Shown: piece by piece, positions 25,014 through 36,769 of the stretch
Position numbering within the stretch: the first letter of the stretch is position 1
How the letters are laid out: every line of letters begins with the position of its first letter
DNA from: Glaciecola nitratireducens FR1064
GTDB lineage: Bacteria > Pseudomonadota > Gammaproteobacteria > Enterobacterales > Alteromonadaceae
Length of the DNA stretch: 64,000 nt
Assembly: GCF_000226565.1 (NCBI RefSeq)
Contig: NC_016041.1
Location: 3,596,001 to 3,660,000, forward strand
Direction of reading: 5' to 3'
Position numbers and translations under genes: made by a program
Notes under the pieces: generated by a model
What the model saw: the letters and a program-made list of their open reading frames with translations, nothing else
What the model was told of the DNA's origin: nothing
Databases searched by the model: none

Positions 25014-25036
25014 ACCGTTATCGTTATCTAAACGGT
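25014..25036 (-). terminator. Minus-strand hairpin with T-run lacking an obvious gene
   Basis: Arms 25031-25036 and 25014-25019 (ACCGTT/AACGGT) with an 11-nt loop are followed on the minus strand by a run of T. Both flanking genes are on the plus strand. The stem is only 6 bp, so it may be chance. Confidence 0.35.
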
Positions 25037-25125
25037 CAGCGCTGCTATAAAGTCTTCACCGTAAAATCAACATTAGCAAATGATGATTTGATAGTCCTTA
25101 AATTGTTTTTAGGAATAGGGTAGCA

Positions 25126-27342
25126 ATGTCGGTAAATCAATTCGAAGTTTTTAGTGAGTCTCTTCTTACTATAGTAAAGGGAAAAGCGCTATACAGCGGA
25201 AACTCCTCCGACTCATTTCAAGAGATCACCGAAGCTGCTTCGAACACCTTAAAGGTTAAGCGGGCAAGCATTTGGATGTATTCACAAGATCGCGCCAGCA
25301 TTGAAAGTATGGATCTTTATGAAAGCACATCTAACACTCACTCCAAAGGCGAGAAACTTTCAAAAACTGACTTCCCAGCCTACTTTGCAGCTTTAGCAGA
25401 AGACCGTTTTATCAATGCCGACAAGGCTCACCAAGACCCCCGTACAATTGAATTCTCTAAAGATTATTTATCTCCACTTGGCATTGAATCGCTGCTAGAC
25501 GCTCCAATTCGCTTTGGCGGAAAGACAATTGGCGTTATATGTTTAGAGCATATCGGCGAAGCTCGCCAATGGACCAGTGAAGAAATAACGTATGTGAGTT
25601 CACTCGCAGATCTTGTATCCCATGCAGTTGAGGCGCAGAAGCGCTCCATAGCAGAAGCGGCACTCTCAGCAAGCGAAACTAGATATCGCGACCTCGTGGA
25701 AAATATTCCTGACATCCTATATAAAACAGATTTAGATGGAAGAATCACCTTCATTTCTCCCTCTGTTTATTCTGTTGCCGGTTATACCGTAGACGAAGCG
25801 ATAGGAATGGAATTAGGCAAACAAGTTTACGCGGAGCCAAGAGAACGAGAGCGGTTTTTAAACTCTATTTTAAATAATGGCGCGGTTAAAAATTTTGAGG
25901 CTAAACTGCTGCGAAAAGACGGTTCCTATTGGTGGGGCTCATCAAGTGCGCATTTAATAAAGAGCGATGATGGCAACATCCTGAGTATTGAGGGAATTAT
26001 ACGGGATATTTCGGTACAAAAAATTGCACAAGATGAGCTTAACTATCAGGCAGTTCACGATAGTTTAACAGGCCTAATTAATAGACACGAGTTCGAAAAA
26101 CGAGTGAGTTATCTGCTGTCTAAAATCCAAAACAGTGATAATTGTCATGCCATGTTATTTATGGACTTGGACCAATTCAAGGTTGTTAACGACACCTGTG
26201 GTCACGTTGCAGGAGATGAGTTGCTGAATAAGCTGGGTCAACTACTGCTCTCTACCATCAGTAAACGCGATACGATTGCAAGGCTTGGCGGAGATGAATT
26301 CGGCATTCTAATCCAAGATTGTACGTTGGAACAGGCACATTTAGTTGCCGATGAAATTCTAAAAACAGTAATGAGCTATCAATTTCTCTGGGCCGGAAAG
26401 GTATTTCGCATAGGTGTTAGCATAGGTTTAGTAGCAATAACTAAAGCTAGCGACGATTTTACAGAATTATTTAGACAAGCCGACGCTGCCTGTTATCTTG
26501 CAAAAGATATGGGAAGAAACCGTATTCACGCTTATCACTCTGACGATAATGAGTTGGCCGTTCGACATCGAGAAATGAATTGGGTTGGGCGTATAAATCA
26601 AGCTTTGGATGAAGACCGTTTTTGCCTATATGCACAAGCTATTGTTCCCCTAGATGGCGGTGCAGAAAAGCACTATGAGTTATTAATAAGAATGGTCGAT
26701 GAACAGGGAGAAATTATTCTTCCAGGCGTGTTTTTGCCAGCTGCGGAGCGCTATAATCTGATTGAAAAACTAGATGCCTGGGTAGTTAGCCATGCATGTA
26801 AACTTTTGGCTGAGCATCCACTGTTTTTCGCACAGGTCGATTTTGTTAGCATAAATTTATCGGGCCCATCGTTAACCAATCAAGCTTTTCTAGAATCTAT
26901 ATTAGACGTTTTTTCAGAGCGAAAGATATCCCCAAGCATGGTCTGTTTCGAAGTTACGGAAACCATAGCAATTTCTAACCTCGACGCAGCTATTCGCTTT
27001 ATTAAAACGTTAAAAAAATCTGGCTTTCGTTTTGCTTTGGATGACTTTGGTAGTGGTATATCCTCTTTTGGCTACCTGAAAAATTTGCCGGTAGATTATT
27101 TAAAAATCGATGGTATGTTCGTTAAAGGTATTGTCGAGGACCCCATTGACTATGCCATGGTGAAATCGATTAACGAGATTGGTCATGTAATGGGAATGCA
27201 GACCATTGCTGAGTTTGTTGAAAACAATCAAATCAAAGAGTTACTTACGACTATTGGCGTCAATTACGGTCAGGGTTACGGGCTCGGCAAGCCGAAACCA
27301 CTAAAAGAATTGCTTATTGGGGCAATATCAAACGCTGGCTAG
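25126..27342 (+). CDS. GAF-PAS-GGDEF-EAL cyclic-di-GMP enzyme
   Basis: This 738-residue soluble protein has a GAF domain (~20-170), a PAS domain (~180-300), a GGDEF domain (~305-465) with intact ARLGGDEFGIL, and an EAL domain (~480-735). In the EAL domain the signature reads ELLIR instead of EALxR, but CFEVTETIAI, LDDFGSGISSFGYL and IAEFVEN are kept, so phosphodiesterase activity is possible. The I-site position before GGDEF reads SKRD rather than RxxD, so product inhibition is probably lost. AGGG lies close before the ATG. No transmembrane segments are seen. The 3' end overlaps the convergent kinase gene by 15 bp. Confidence 0.92.
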   Translation: MSVNQFEVFSESLLTIVKGKALYSGNSSDSFQEITEAASNTLKVKRASIWMYSQDRASIESMDLYESTSNTHSKGEKLSKTDFPAYFAALAEDRFINADKAHQDPRTIEFSKDYLSPLGIESLLDAPIRFGGKTIGVICLEHIGEARQWTSEEITYVSSLADLVSHAVEAQKRSIAEAALSASETRYRDLVENIPDILYKTDLDGRITFISPSVYSVAGYTVDEAIGMELGKQVYAEPRERERFLNSILNNGAVKNFEAKLLRKDGSYWWGSSSAHLIKSDDGNILSIEGIIRDISVQKIAQDELNYQAVHDSLTGLINRHEFEKRVSYLLSKIQNSDNCHAMLFMDLDQFKVVNDTCGHVAGDELLNKLGQLLLSTISKRDTIARLGGDEFGILIQDCTLEQAHLVADEILKTVMSYQFLWAGKVFRIGVSIGLVAITKASDDFTELFRQADAACYLAKDMGRNRIHAYHSDDNELAVRHREMNWVGRINQALDEDRFCLYAQAIVPLDGGAEKHYELLIRMVDEQGEIILPGVFLPAAERYNLIEKLDAWVVSHACKLLAEHPLFFAQVDFVSINLSGPSLTNQAFLESILDVFSERKISPSMVCFEVTETIAISNLDAAIRFIKTLKKSGFRFALDDFGSGISSFGYLKNLPVDYLKIDGMFVKGIVEDPIDYAMVKSINEIGHVMGMQTIAEFVENNQIKELLTTIGVNYGQGYGLGKPKPLKELLIGAISNAG

Positions 27343-28338
27343 CGCAATGCTTGTCTGATTTTTCATGTAGTCGTTTACTTTATAATGCTCTGTTGCCCAA
27401 CCAACAAGGAAACGCTCAAAATCAGCCCAAACAAGTGGAAGTAACGTTCTCCATTCGCATTCAAGTGAACTGAAATCAAGTTCTTGGTGGTCATTTTGAA
27501 TGGACAGCCGCAATATAGAAAAGTACTCATCAACTAAACTGTTAGCATGTAACGCTAGTTCATCAGCATCAAGGCAGCTGCCCAAAAAGTACATTAGATC
27601 CTTCACACCAACTCCGCGCCCGACATATTGAAAGTCGACGGCGGCTAAATCATTCGTGTTTGCTGAAAAACAAAAATTAGCCAGTTTGGCATCGCCATGC
27701 AGTAAAGTTTGAAAACGCGCATTATTGAGCGCACTATCGAACTTGCTCGCTTTTCTTTTAAGCTCACCTTCAGGCATTCTTGCATATTCATCGGGCCGCG
27801 TGGCTAAATGCCAATAAGTACCAATCGGCCAAACATCTCGTAAGTTTTGATTTAAGAATTTGGCATGGAACTTAGCTAACCATCTAACGCCAAGCTTAAC
27901 GGCTTTTAATGATGCGTGATTAATGCGCTCGCTAAAACCAGCTTGATCCAAGTCTTCCATTATCAATACGCTATTCGGACTGTTCGTTTTATCCTCGGGA
28001 CGATCAGAAGCGATGTTGGTATGTGCAAAATAACATGAAGGAGTGCGACACAAAGTATCGGTTTGTTGGCTATACTGTTTATAGAAAATGGATTCGTTAA
28101 TGTAAGAGTCCAGCTTGCGCTGATGAGAATGCTGTCCATTCCAGCCTTTTGGATGGTTACTTTGCACTGGTGGCATAACTAATTTAACAATGACTGACTT
28201 GTTTAAGCTTGGCACATAGTAGCGCGCGATTTCACCGTAAGCACTCCAAAGCATTTGTATACTGGCGATTTTAAACACGTCAGGATCAGCAAAGCTCGAT
28301 TGGATGAACGTTAAGGTTGCATCATTAACTTTGGACAT
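27328..28338 (-). CDS. Small-molecule kinase, choline/ecdysteroid kinase-like
   Basis: This 336-residue protein belongs to the aminoglycoside/choline phosphotransferase superfamily. The catalytic loop is LLHGDAKLANFCF (~218) and the metal-binding Asp lies in LAAVDFQYVGRG (~237), followed by KDLMYFLGS, a pattern close to the ecdysteroid-kinase-like (DUF1679-like) branch. An N-lobe Lys in SVIVKLVMP (~51) and Glu-Asp in LIMEDLDQAG are visible. The substrate is unknown. It is divergent from katG and convergently overlaps the GGDEF-EAL gene. Confidence 0.8.
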   Translation of the reverse strand: MSKVNDATLTFIQSSFADPDVFKIASIQMLWSAYGEIARYYVPSLNKSVIVKLVMPPVQSNHPKGWNGQHSHQRKLDSYINESIFYKQYSQQTDTLCRTPSCYFAHTNIASDRPEDKTNSPNSVLIMEDLDQAGFSERINHASLKAVKLGVRWLAKFHAKFLNQNLRDVWPIGTYWHLATRPDEYARMPEGELKRKASKFDSALNNARFQTLLHGDAKLANFCFSANTNDLAAVDFQYVGRGVGVKDLMYFLGSCLDADELALHANSLVDEYFSILRLSIQNDHQELDFSSLECEWRTLLPLVWADFERFLVGWATEHYKVNDYMKNQTSIALASV

Positions 28339-28446
28339 AGTTTACTGGGTACTTTTTATTAGGCATTTTTGCCAACGCACATTGCTGATGATGCAGTTTG
28401 CCACGCGATAGCACCAGATTCAATTCCAAAGATTACAGCTCTATTC

Positions 28447-28461
28447 TAATCGAATCGATTA
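28447..28461. promoter_or_regulatory. Perfect 7-1-7 palindrome upstream of katG
   Basis: TAATCGA and TCGATTA flank one central base, about 104 bp before the katG ATG in the 226-bp divergent intergenic region. A candidate promoter (TTGATC at 28509, TCTAAT at 28533, 18-bp spacing) lies downstream. The palindrome does not match the classical OxyR pattern well, so the binding protein is unknown. Confidence 0.4.
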
Positions 28462-28552
28462 AGTAGACCGGAAAAATTCATTATCAATCAATAAGATATT
28501 CATCTATCTTGATCTGGTAGAGAAACTAAAAATCTAATAATAGAGAAATTAA

Positions 28553-30775
<2,223 letters not shown>

Positions 30776-30872
30776 TCGTTAACAATGTGAGGTGAGCACC
30801 TTGAAAGCGGCCATTAAAATAATATATTGATAATATATTTAAAAACAACCACGAGTGCTGTATAAACGGCCC

Positions 30873-31733
30873 ATGAAAATTCCAAAACGTTTACAGCCTC
30901 TCGTTGAAGATGGCCTAATTGATGATGTCCTTTATCAGCTCATGAGTGGCAAGGAAGCTACCGTGTTCGCTGTTACCAGTCAGGGCGAGGTTCGCTGCGC
31001 CAAAGTCTATAAAGAAGCAATGAAACGCAGCTTTAAAAAAGCAGCACAATATCAAGAAGGTAGGAAGGTTAAAAACAGCCGACGCGCACGGGCGATGGAA
31101 AAAGGCTCAAGCTTTGGCCGCAAACAGCAAGAGGATGCTTGGCAAAATGCTGAAGTTGACGCGCTATTCACTTTATCAAAAGCTGGCGTGAGAGTGCCTC
31201 AGCCATTCGGCTGCTACGACGGTGTATTGTTGATGGAGCTTGTGACCGACGACGAAGGTAATGTGGCACCTCGACTTAATGACGTCTCAATGTCAGCAGA
31301 GCAAGCCCTAGAAGACCACGCCCAAGTAATGCACTACGTTATGTTAATGTTGTGTGCAGGCATTGTGCACGGCGATTTATCTGAATTCAACGTACTAGTT
31401 GATGACTACGGCCCTGTCATTATCGACCTACCCCAAGCGGTCAACGCTGCTGCCAACAACAATGCATTTAGTATGTTGCAACGAGACGTTCGCAATATGA
31501 CTGATTACTATTCTGAATTTGCGCCAGAACTGCGTGACACTCACTATGCCGAAGAAATGTGGGCATTGTTTGAGGCTGGTAAACTGACGCCAGAGACAGA
31601 ATTAAGCGGTCATTTTGAATTTGACGAGCGCGAAGCTGACGTTGACACTGTACTTGAAGAAATTAAAGCCGCATTCGAAGAAGAACAAGAAAGAATCGAA
31701 CGCATGAAAGACCCAGATAGTGATGATCAGTAG
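30873..31733 (+). CDS. RIO1-type serine kinase
   Basis: This ~286-residue protein is a bacterial RIO-family atypical kinase. Visible are the Gly-poor nucleotide loop SGKEATVFAV (~25), Lys in RCAKVYKEAMKRSF, hinge MELVTDD, catalytic loop VHGDLSEFNVLV (~167) and metal-binding IIDLPQAV (~184). The C-terminus is a charged helical tail rich in Glu. Its substrate in bacteria is not established. The ATG at 30873 is preferred over a GTG six codons earlier; neither has a strong ribosome-binding site. A hairpin follows 28 bp after the stop. Confidence 0.88.
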   Translation: MKIPKRLQPLVEDGLIDDVLYQLMSGKEATVFAVTSQGEVRCAKVYKEAMKRSFKKAAQYQEGRKVKNSRRARAMEKGSSFGRKQQEDAWQNAEVDALFTLSKAGVRVPQPFGCYDGVLLMELVTDDEGNVAPRLNDVSMSAEQALEDHAQVMHYVMLMLCAGIVHGDLSEFNVLVDDYGPVIIDLPQAVNAAANNNAFSMLQRDVRNMTDYYSEFAPELRDTHYAEEMWALFEAGKLTPETELSGHFEFDEREADVDTVLEEIKAAFEEEQERIERMKDPDSDDQ

Positions 31734-31760
31734 CAAAAAATCATTAGGCAACTTGCTAGA

Positions 31761-31784
31761 AAGCTCGGCACAGACACCGAGCTT
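31761..31784 (+). terminator. Hairpin terminator after the RIO kinase gene
   Basis: AAGCTCGG (31761-31768) pairs exactly with 31777-31784 around an 8-nt loop. Only a short T-tract (TTTTC) follows, so termination may be partial. Confidence 0.6.
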
Positions 31785-31820
31785 TTCAAGATTATCTAAA
31801 CAATAGTCAAAGACACTATC

Positions 31821-32489
31821 ATGCAAATCCCTTTGTCATGTATCCCAACAAAACGAAGTGAAGAATGGTGGTTACAGCGCCACACTGAAAAACTCGCTGA
31901 AAAAACCAAAAGCGCAAACCCCATTGACCTCATTTTTATCGGTGACTCTATTGTTCATGCATGGGAACTTGAGGGTAAATCGGCTTGGCAGGCTCATTTC
32001 AGTCATTTAAGCACATTGAATTTGGGCTACGCGGGTGATCGCACAGAGCACGCTTTATGGCGCATCCAGAACGGTGAGCTTGATAATGTAAACGCCAAGT
32101 TTGTGGTTTTACTTATTGGCACAAACAATGCTGGCCACCGCCATGATAAACCTGAAGAAATAGCTTCAGGCATAAAATCTCTTATCCGTTTAATACGCGA
32201 CAAAGTCCCCAACTGCAAAATTGTGTTAACCGCTATATTTCCGCGCAGCAGAAATAAACATAAGCGAATGCGTAAAATCGTCGATACCACTAATGACATC
32301 ATTCGAACATTTGCAGATGATAATTCGGTAATCTGGTTCAACATAAACGCTAATTTTCTTGATGCAGATGGTGTTTTACACGAAACAGTAATGCCCGACT
32401 TGCTTCATCCTAACGCATTGCAGTACGAAATTTGGGGAAAAACATTAGGTAAGTTATTGCGATCATTTGCAAAAACAGGCACATTATAG
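31821..32489 (+). CDS. SGNH/GDSL hydrolase, PAF-acetylhydrolase-like
   Basis: This 222-residue protein shows all four SGNH blocks: nucleophile Ser in FIGDSIVHAWE (~39), Gly in NLGYAGDRTEH (~70), Asn in LIGTNNAGH (~98) and the Asp/His pair in MPDLLHPNA (~194). It resembles the PAF-acetylhydrolase/acylhydrolase branch, which includes deacetylases acting on carbohydrates and lipids. No signal peptide is visible, so it is likely cytoplasmic. It is probably transcribed alone after the preceding hairpin. Confidence 0.88.
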   Translation: MQIPLSCIPTKRSEEWWLQRHTEKLAEKTKSANPIDLIFIGDSIVHAWELEGKSAWQAHFSHLSTLNLGYAGDRTEHALWRIQNGELDNVNAKFVVLLIGTNNAGHRHDKPEEIASGIKSLIRLIRDKVPNCKIVLTAIFPRSRNKHKRMRKIVDTTNDIIRTFADDNSVIWFNINANFLDADGVLHETVMPDLLHPNALQYEIWGKTLGKLLRSFAKTGTL

Positions 32490-32613
32490 ACTAAAGTTTA
32501 ATAAATTCAGCTGACGCCTGCTATCAAGCTGATATATTCTGCTTTGGAGTCTGGTTTTTTCGCTATGTCAAACTATTACATTTTAATAATCAATAGGACG
32601 CGTTGTAAGCAGT

Positions 32614-35079
32614 ATGAAAATGGACTTTAATAATCAAGAATTCACCATCCTAGCCGTCGATGATACGGGGATATTCTTAGACATCATCGAAAATGCCGTA
32701 TCTCATATGGGTAAGTTCATTCGTGCTGAAAACGGCGAAATAGCGCTAGTAAAAGCGAGAGAATATAAACCAGACATTATTCTACTGGATATCGAACTAC
32801 CCGATATAAACGGACTAGAAGTAGCGCGGCAACTAAAATCCAACCCCATTACTAATTCTGCAACGATTATCTTTATTACTGCGCACGATCAATTTAGCAA
32901 CGAATTGGAAGCATTCTTCCAAGGCGGCGTTGACTTTATATCTAAACCTATCAACAACGAGTTAATTCAAGCACGAGTGCGCACTCACCTATCGTTAATT
33001 AACAAAACAAGGCAGTTGCGTAAAGCACATGACGAATTAGCAAAGTTTGTTGCACGACGTAACATTTTCATTTCTTATTGGTCATATGATCTCATTAATA
33101 TCTACAACAACGATGTTGATGGTAAATGGTTCGATAAAAGCGCCAACGACATAGTTGGGCATTCACTAATATCTTTATTTAACAATAGCGATGGCAATGC
33201 AATCGCCGCTGCCATTCATACAAATCTAGTTAAAAAAGCTGGGCCGTTTGAATTTTCGTTTACAAATTATCAGAACCGCAATAAACGCGTCCATGTGTCA
33301 TTGATTGATGAGAGAGCATTTGAAAACCAAGATGGTTTTTTAATGATAATGACTGAAATTGATGACGACAATACTTCAGGCCAAGAGTGGCAACTGGAAA
33401 AAAGTAAGTTTACTGAATCATTAACTGCAGTTATTGATGGCGTGATCACGACAGATACCATGGGCAGAATTACTTATGCAAACTCCGCCGCAGAGCGCCT
33501 GATCGGATTAAGCTCTAACGTGCTCATGCTCCAGAATATTGATACCGCCATACATTTAGTCGACAAAAATACCAATGAGCGACTAGTCAGTCCCGTCAAT
33601 TATGCCCTTAGTGAGCGTTGTAAAACCAATCCTTACGCCGACTCAATGTTAGTGAGTGAGAATGGAAGACGATATGAAATTGAAGATTCAGCATCACCTG
33701 TTTTCGATGAAAATAACGAATTAATTGGGTCTGTTCTTGTGTTTAGAGACGTCACCCAAAAACGCGAGGACGAGCAACGCATATTCCATCTATCTAATCA
33801 TGATGCGCTCACTGGGCTGCCTAATCGAACATTGCTAATGGATCGAGGTTCACAAGCAATTAAGGATGCCCACAGAAACAATTGCGCAGTAGCCATGCTG
33901 ATGATTAACATTGACCGCTTTCAGCAGGTCAATGATAAACACGGCTATGTCGTTGGTGACAAAGTGTTGCAACGTGTCGCGAAATTACTCGGATTAATAC
34001 TGAGAAGTTACGATACCATTAGCCGTCAGGGCGGAGACGAATTTGTCGTGATATTGCCGAAGATTTCGGATAACGTTAACATCGCTGAGTTTTGCACCCG
34101 AATTAAATCTGACTTTGCCCAGCGATGGAAAACCAAAGAGTTTGCTTTCGACCTGACACTTTGTATCGGTGTTAGCATGTATCCTGTGGATTGTGATGAC
34201 GTACATCAGCTATATCAAAAAGCTCACACCGCGATGCATGAAGCGAAGCGAATAGGAAAAGACAGCATCAGTTTTTTCTCTAAAGAATTAGAATTAAAAG
34301 CTAAACAGCAGCAACAGCAAATAGCCAAACTTCAGGAGGCTATAAAGAACGATGAAATAATATTGTTCTATCAACCTAAAGTGGATGCGAAGACGTCAGA
34401 GATACTCGGCTTCGAAGCTTTGGCTCGCTGGCCTCAAAAAGATGGCAGCATGATTTTCCCTGACGCTTTTATACCCCTTACTGAAGAAACAAAGTTAATC
34501 ATTCCCTTGGGCGAGTCACTTTTAAAGCAGGCTTGTGCGCAAACTGTAGAATGGCAAAAGCAATATCCTAAACTGCATGTTTCAGTAAATGTATCTCCTG
34601 TGCAATTTACTTCTCAATTGATAGAAACTGTGAACAAAGTAATAATTGACACTGGAATTGAGCCGGAATTCCTTGAACTCGAGATTACAGAATCGGTGCT
34701 TTTAAATGACGAGCATTCACTCACGACCTTTAATGAGCTTAAAAAGCTTGGCATAAAAATATCAATAGACGATTTTGGCACCGGTTATTCGAGCCTTTCA
34801 TATATCAAGAAGTATGCGCTTGATGTGCTTAAAATAGATCAGAGTTTCGTCAGAAATATGTTTGAAGAGAAAATCGATATTACGATTATTCAAACAATAA
34901 TTACCCTCGCTAAGAATCTTGAAATTAACTTAATTGCAGAAGGTGTTGAAACTAAAAGACACGCTGACTTACTGAGTGATTTAGGCTGTGACATCCTTCA
35001 AGGTTATTATTTTGGACGCCCCGTTTCTAGAGAAGAGACTTCTCGAATTTTAGCTACATCACGATTTATAAAACCCTAA
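32614..35079 (+). CDS. Receiver-PAS-GGDEF-EAL response regulator
   Basis: This 821-residue soluble protein has an N-terminal receiver domain (~5-125) with ILAVDDTG, Asp in IILLDIELPD (~60) and Lys in FISKPIN. Two PAS-like regions follow (~150-250 and ~260-380). The GGDEF domain (~385-545) is intact at SRQGGDEFVVI, with an I-site RSYD five residues before it. The EAL domain (~560-815) has EALARW, LEITESVL and DDFGTGYSSLSY. Both synthesis and breakdown of c-di-GMP are possible. No partner kinase is adjacent, so the receiver is probably driven by an orphan or remote kinase. Confidence 0.93.
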   Translation: MKMDFNNQEFTILAVDDTGIFLDIIENAVSHMGKFIRAENGEIALVKAREYKPDIILLDIELPDINGLEVARQLKSNPITNSATIIFITAHDQFSNELEAFFQGGVDFISKPINNELIQARVRTHLSLINKTRQLRKAHDELAKFVARRNIFISYWSYDLINIYNNDVDGKWFDKSANDIVGHSLISLFNNSDGNAIAAAIHTNLVKKAGPFEFSFTNYQNRNKRVHVSLIDERAFENQDGFLMIMTEIDDDNTSGQEWQLEKSKFTESLTAVIDGVITTDTMGRITYANSAAERLIGLSSNVLMLQNIDTAIHLVDKNTNERLVSPVNYALSERCKTNPYADSMLVSENGRRYEIEDSASPVFDENNELIGSVLVFRDVTQKREDEQRIFHLSNHDALTGLPNRTLLMDRGSQAIKDAHRNNCAVAMLMINIDRFQQVNDKHGYVVGDKVLQRVAKLLGLILRSYDTISRQGGDEFVVILPKISDNVNIAEFCTRIKSDFAQRWKTKEFAFDLTLCIGVSMYPVDCDDVHQLYQKAHTAMHEAKRIGKDSISFFSKELELKAKQQQQQIAKLQEAIKNDEIILFYQPKVDAKTSEILGFEALARWPQKDGSMIFPDAFIPLTEETKLIIPLGESLLKQACAQTVEWQKQYPKLHVSVNVSPVQFTSQLIETVNKVIIDTGIEPEFLELEITESVLLNDEHSLTTFNELKKLGIKISIDDFGTGYSSLSYIKKYALDVLKIDQSFVRNMFEEKIDITIIQTIITLAKNLEINLIAEGVETKRHADLLSDLGCDILQGYYFGRPVSREETSRILATSRFIKP

Positions 35080-35448
35080 AAAGTAGTAACTAAACTCACT
35101 TTAACCAAGCTAAGCAGACGTGTTCTGAGTAAATGTGTTCATTGATAACACTTGTATTTATCACATTGTGGGTGTATGTTTTTTAATCAAAGCGAACATA
35201 GATCTACGCTTAGTATTCATTGTCGGATACTACCTGAGATAATTTGTTATTTTTAGCAAAGCACCCCATCCCTAGAGCTTAAGTGCCTGCATGCCTGTGT
35301 CCCTGACAGATGTTCGATTTTTTGGCGCCAAGTCTGGAGTTCTTTACCAATTTAGATAGGAGCCATGTGAAAAAACTAAACGCATTTTTCTATTCCAGTT
35401 TGCCAGTGGACTAGAGTTAAACCCACCTAATCTAAAAGGGAGATGGTT
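35080..35448 (+). other. Intergenic region with a possible 15-residue ORF
   Basis: This region precedes the lipase gene. A GTG at 35367 with AGGAG 4 nt upstream opens a 15-codon frame to TAG at 35414, starting MKKLNAFF. It could be a leader peptide or the worn remnant of a signal peptide. Nothing else coding is seen. Confidence 0.25.
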
Positions 35449-36651
35449 ATGACAACAAGCTACTTTAAATCCATTGCAGAGCAGGAAGACGCATTAAAAA
35501 TTATTAGCTTATGCTTACCTACTTATCGACAAGCATACAGTGATAGGACAGCTTGGATCATGGCTGTTATGTCAGAGGTAGTGTACGTGAAGTTCAATCC
35601 CTTATTTGCCGTCACTAAAGGCATTCGTGATGACAAACAATTCAAATCTGAATATATTAAAAAGTATCTTATTGACACGTTTAATAAAATGGAAAAAAAG
35701 GACGGTTTCAGCATATTGAATATGCTGCGAGATAAATTGTCTCATGATCCTGAAGAAGCAAAAAAAATCCTTGAATATCAACTAGCACAATTAGAATTTA
35801 AAGTTATTGATACCTTCGATTGCCAAGGTTCACAGGCGATGTTGGTGGAACACAAAGACTACTTAGTGCTCGCCTTTAGGGGAACTGAAACAGACAGCTT
35901 GAGAGACATTAAGGCCGACGCCGACGCAAATATCATTAAATGTGAAACACAAGGGATGATCCACCGAGGTTTTTATTCGGCGTACAACTTAATTCGCCAG
36001 GATATTGAAATAGCGATTGATAAACCAGAGCTAAACAAAAAACCACTGTATATAACTGGTCATAGCCTTGGCGGCGCATTGGCGACAGTAGCCACTAAAT
36101 TCACGCATCACAAAGGCGGCTTGGCAGCTTGCTATACATTTGGTTCTCCAAGAGTAGGGAACGACGACTGGATCAACAACATCAAAACTCCTATACACCG
36201 CTTAGTCAATGCGGCGGACTGCGTCACTATGTTACCACCAGGTGATGTTTTGATATCAATTTCAACATTTTTTTTCAAACTGATCCCCGGGCCGGGATAC
36301 GCCATTTCAACGTGGCTAAAAAGTAAGTTTGGAGGCTACATTCATGCAGGAAACATGCGTTACTTGAGCAATTGTGCTCCGGGTGATTTTGACGATGTGA
36401 AGGTACTCTACACCGTCAGCTTTTTATATAGAATGAAAGCGCTTATCTATAAATCATTGCCTTGGTCGAACCTACTGTCAGATCATTCGATATCAGTGTA
36501 TAGCAAAAAACTCATGATCATTGCATTTAAGCGTAACCGCAAGCAGATGGATGAATATATCGCCACACAACCCACATCTAAAGTAAAGGCTGCAGCAACA
36601 AAAACAGCAGCCGCGAAAAACAAAGCAAGGGATAAAAAGGATCCGACTTAA
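35449..36651 (+). CDS. Class 3 lipase-like alpha/beta hydrolase
   Basis: This ~400-residue protein has a fungal-type (class 3) lipase domain. LAFRGTE (~143) is the oxyanion strand, the nucleophile Ser lies in YITGHSLGGALAT (~204), TFGSPRVGND follows, and an Asp (AADCVTML, ~262) and His (YIHAGN, ~300) complete a likely triad. The C-terminal ~25 residues are Lys/Ala-rich and probably disordered. No signal peptide is seen, so it may act inside the cell on acylglycerols or phospholipids. AAAGGGAG overlaps a first ATG at 35443 and is well spaced for the ATG at 35449. Confidence 0.85.
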   Translation: MTTSYFKSIAEQEDALKIISLCLPTYRQAYSDRTAWIMAVMSEVVYVKFNPLFAVTKGIRDDKQFKSEYIKKYLIDTFNKMEKKDGFSILNMLRDKLSHDPEEAKKILEYQLAQLEFKVIDTFDCQGSQAMLVEHKDYLVLAFRGTETDSLRDIKADADANIIKCETQGMIHRGFYSAYNLIRQDIEIAIDKPELNKKPLYITGHSLGGALATVATKFTHHKGGLAACYTFGSPRVGNDDWINNIKTPIHRLVNAADCVTMLPPGDVLISISTFFFKLIPGPGYAISTWLKSKFGGYIHAGNMRYLSNCAPGDFDDVKVLYTVSFLYRMKALIYKSLPWSNLLSDHSISVYSKKLMIIAFKRNRKQMDEYIATQPTSKVKAAATKTAAAKNKARDKKDPT

Positions 36652-36769
36652 CTGGGAGTATTTTAGATTACATAGAAATATTTAACACAAGAAGTATGAC
36701 CAATAAGCTTTCTAACTTAATTAGAGTCACAACAAATAGCTTATAGATGCTTCCTACGAGCTTTATTTT

